A DNA stretch of 5,731 nt from DAIOEK01 sp036746315 (GTDB taxonomy: Bacteria > Chloroflexota > Anaerolineae > Anaerolineales > Anaerolineaceae). The stretch spans positions 1-5,731 of the forward strand of contig DAIOEK010000076.1 in NCBI GenBank assembly GCA_036746315.1, in the 5' to 3' direction. The notes beneath the pieces were generated by a model that was not told the DNA's origin, made no database searches, and saw only the letters and a program-made list of their open reading frames with translations. The position numbers were made by a program, and so were the translations under genes. Position 1 is the first letter of the stretch. Each line of letters begins with the position of its first letter. Shown here piece by piece: positions 4,825-5,731 of the stretch.

Positions 4825-5223
4825 TCAATTCTGCACAAAGCGGGTGAGGTCTTCTGCAATTACCTGAGTGGAAGTCCCCGGACCATAAACTGCCCGTACG
4901 CCAGCTTCACTCAATGCCGGCACATCCTCCTCTGGGATGATCCCGCCAATCACCACGGCAACCTTATCCTGACCCTGCTTCTTCAATAGTTCCATCACCC
5001 TGGGGACCAGTACCAGATGTGCACCGGAAAGGATGGACAGCCCCACCGCATCTACATCTTCCTGCAATGCAGCTTCTGCAATCATTTCAGGGGTTTGCCG
5101 CAAACCGGTGTAGATCACTTCCATACCGGCGTCCCTCAACGCCCGGGCAACAACCTTCGCTCCACGATCATGACCGTCTAATCCCGGTTTTGCCACGAGA
5201 ACACGGATTTTCTTCTCTGTCAT
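4825..5223 (-). CDS. Cobalamin-binding (small/C-terminal) subunit of methylmalonyl-CoA-type mutase
   Basis: A 132-aa stand-alone B12-binding Rossmann domain. It carries adenosylcobalamin for a separate catalytic subunit that interconverts (R)-methylmalonyl-CoA and succinyl-CoA, or a related branched acyl-CoA pair. The base-off/His-on signature D-x-H-x-x-G is complete: Asp16, His18 (axial cobalt ligand) and Gly21 in GLDGHDRGAKV. The S-x-L element (Ser63, Leu65 in GLSILSGAH) and the Gly-Gly pair at 93-94 (VVIGGIIP) also match the family. The end, YGPGT (113-117), is typical. The start at 5223 has GGGAG (5231-5235) at 7-nt spacing. The large catalytic subunit is not in the window, so this is a split mutase as known in archaea and some bacteria. 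It could equally serve an isobutyryl-CoA or other acyl-CoA mutase. meaB follows in the same operon. Confidence 0.93.
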   Translation of the reverse strand: MTEKKIRVLVAKPGLDGHDRGAKVVARALRDAGMEVIYTGLRQTPEMIAEAALQEDVDAVGLSILSGAHLVLVPRVMELLKKQGQDKVAVVIGGIIPEEDVPALSEAGVRAVYGPGTSTQVIAEDLTRFVQN

Positions 5224-5230
5224 TTTAATT

Positions 5231-5235
5231 CTCCC
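5231..5235 (-). promoter_or_regulatory. Ribosome binding site of the B12-subunit gene
   Basis: GGGAG on the minus strand, seven nt before the ATG at 5223-5221, confirming that start. Confidence 0.65.
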
Positions 5236-5264
5236 AAGGGTGAATAAATGAGATGGATTAACAC

Positions 5265-5291
5265 ATTATACACCAGGCATATTGCAGTCAA
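5265..5291 (-). promoter_or_regulatory. Probable promoter of the B12-subunit/meaB operon
   Basis: The minus strand carries TTGACT (5286-5291, five of six consensus bases) and a perfect TATAAT (5265-5270), separated by 15 bp. The spacer is two bp shorter than ideal, which usually lowers strength, but both boxes are good. The position, about 45 bp before the start codon, fits. Confidence 0.6.
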
Positions 5292-5367
5292 TTCGCGCCG
5301 ATTGGGAAAATTTGGAGGGTTTTTATCAATTGCCGGCGGGATATTTTCACCACCGAGTACAGCCCCG

Positions 5368-5376
5368 TGCTATAAT
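5368..5376 (+). promoter_or_regulatory. Extended -10 promoter of the EamA-type transporter gene
   Basis: TGC directly precedes a perfect TATAAT (5371-5376), forming an extended -10 element. No -35 match is visible at normal spacing, which an extended -10 can offset. The predicted transcript start is near 5383, giving a leader of about 30 nt. Confidence 0.6.
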
Positions 5377-5411
5377 CTTTTATCTTTTGTAAGGCAACCC
5401 ATCTGATTCAC

Positions 5412-5731
5412 ATGGAAACGTCATCCCTGGTCATTTTTGGCGGCGCTGCCGCACTGTTCGCTGCATTTCTATGGTCGGCGGCGGCTGTCATTTTCCGCAA
5501 ATTGGGGGAGAACATCCCACCGGCTGAGTTGAACCTGGTCAAGGGCAGTCTGGCTGTCACCATGATGATTGTTACCACCCTGCTGCTGGGGGAAAAGGCA
5601 CCCAACTCGAACACTTACACCCTGATATTGCTCGCCCTCAGCGGAATCATCGGCATTGGGCTGGGCGATGCGGCATCCTTTGAATCGCTGAACAAACTCG
5701 GCGCCCGCCTGGCGCTGCTGATGGGCGTCCT
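5412..5731 (+). CDS. EamA/DMT-family membrane transporter, N-terminal part (runs off right edge)
   Basis: Codons from the ATG at 5412 stay open to the window end (106 full codons), giving a very hydrophobic protein. Three membrane segments are visible: about residues 7-28, 43-60 and 70-85. The motifs are those of the drug/metabolite transporter superfamily with EamA domains: F-L-W-S-A-A near residue 20, the P-P-A-E-L-N-L-V-K-G stretch (36-45), and the SGIIGIGLGDAASFESLNKLGAR run (77-99), where the family typically has G-x-G-D and a conserved LGA-R. These inner-membrane proteins usually have about ten helices and export amino acids, nucleotides or other small metabolites; the substrate cannot be inferred. 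The start is uncertain: no Shine-Dalgarno sits at normal distance from this ATG. A GTAAGG (5389-5394) is 17 nt away and instead suits an in-frame CTG at 5403, three codons upstream. Confidence 0.85.
   Translation, partial: METSSLVIFGGAAALFAAFLWSAAAVIFRKLGENIPPAELNLVKGSLAVTMMIVTTLLLGEKAPNSNTYTLILLALSGIIGIGLGDAASFESLNKLGARLALLMGV

Noticed and set aside
5224..5411. Cobalamin riboswitch ahead of the B12-subunit gene
   Set aside because: The predicted leader is only about 40 nt and I see no conserved B12-box-like sequence; the gene uses B12 but is not a synthesis or uptake gene.
5408..5614. 68-aa minus-strand frame at the right end
   Set aside because: It is antisense to the EamA-type coding region, which is open to the edge and clearly membrane-protein-like.
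1..5731. Mobile elements, CRISPR arrays, tRNA or rRNA genes, phage or defence genes
   Set aside because: No direct repeats, terminal inverted repeats, transposase or integrase motifs, or tRNA cloverleaf signals were found; all long frames are core metabolism or housekeeping.

Overview
This window reads as an ordinary bacterial chromosome segment. It holds eight protein genes, two of them cut by the window edges. I see no RNA genes, insertion sequences, CRISPR arrays or phage genes. Protein character points to the Chloroflexota, probably an Anaerolineae-like lineage: an archaeal-type aspartyl-tRNA synthetase, a PRPP synthetase with a DKKD catalytic loop, and a methylmalonyl-CoA mutase B12 subunit encoded apart from its catalytic subunit. 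The taxon is an inference from remembered family resemblance; no search was run.

Layout from left to right. Positions 1-22 (minus) carry the first seven codons of mutM/fpg (MPELPEV). Upstream of it on the same strand lies prs, separated by 41 bp that hold a strong RNA hairpin. Next is a minus-strand pair: aspS (1864-3183) and, downstream of it, a GNAT acetyltransferase (1243-1794). Each of these two has its own intrinsic terminator, so the acetyltransferase sits just behind the aspS terminator. A 185-bp divergent promoter region (3184-3368) separates aspS from a plus-strand gene for a small STAS/SEC14-like protein (3369-3734). That gene converges on meaB, with a shared bidirectional terminator at 3750-3773. 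meaB (3779-4777) and the B12-binding mutase subunit (4825-5223) form a minus-strand operon. A second divergent region (5224-5411) then leads to the start of a plus-strand EamA/DMT-type membrane transporter that runs off the right end.

Functionally, prs supplies PRPP for nucleotide, His and Trp synthesis, aspS serves translation, and mutM repairs oxidised guanine. The B12 subunit and MeaB belong together: MeaB is the GTPase that protects and loads the adenosylcobalamin-dependent mutase whose B12 domain is the neighbouring gene. The three longest gene-free stretches (1054-1242, 3184-3368, 5224-5411) are each under 200 bp and are filled by promoters, terminators and short palindromes. No new system is evident. 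The most interesting points are regulatory: palindromes in front of aspS and prs, a terminator inside the aspS-acetyltransferase pair, the hairpin at the prs-mutM junction, and the split mutase arrangement.
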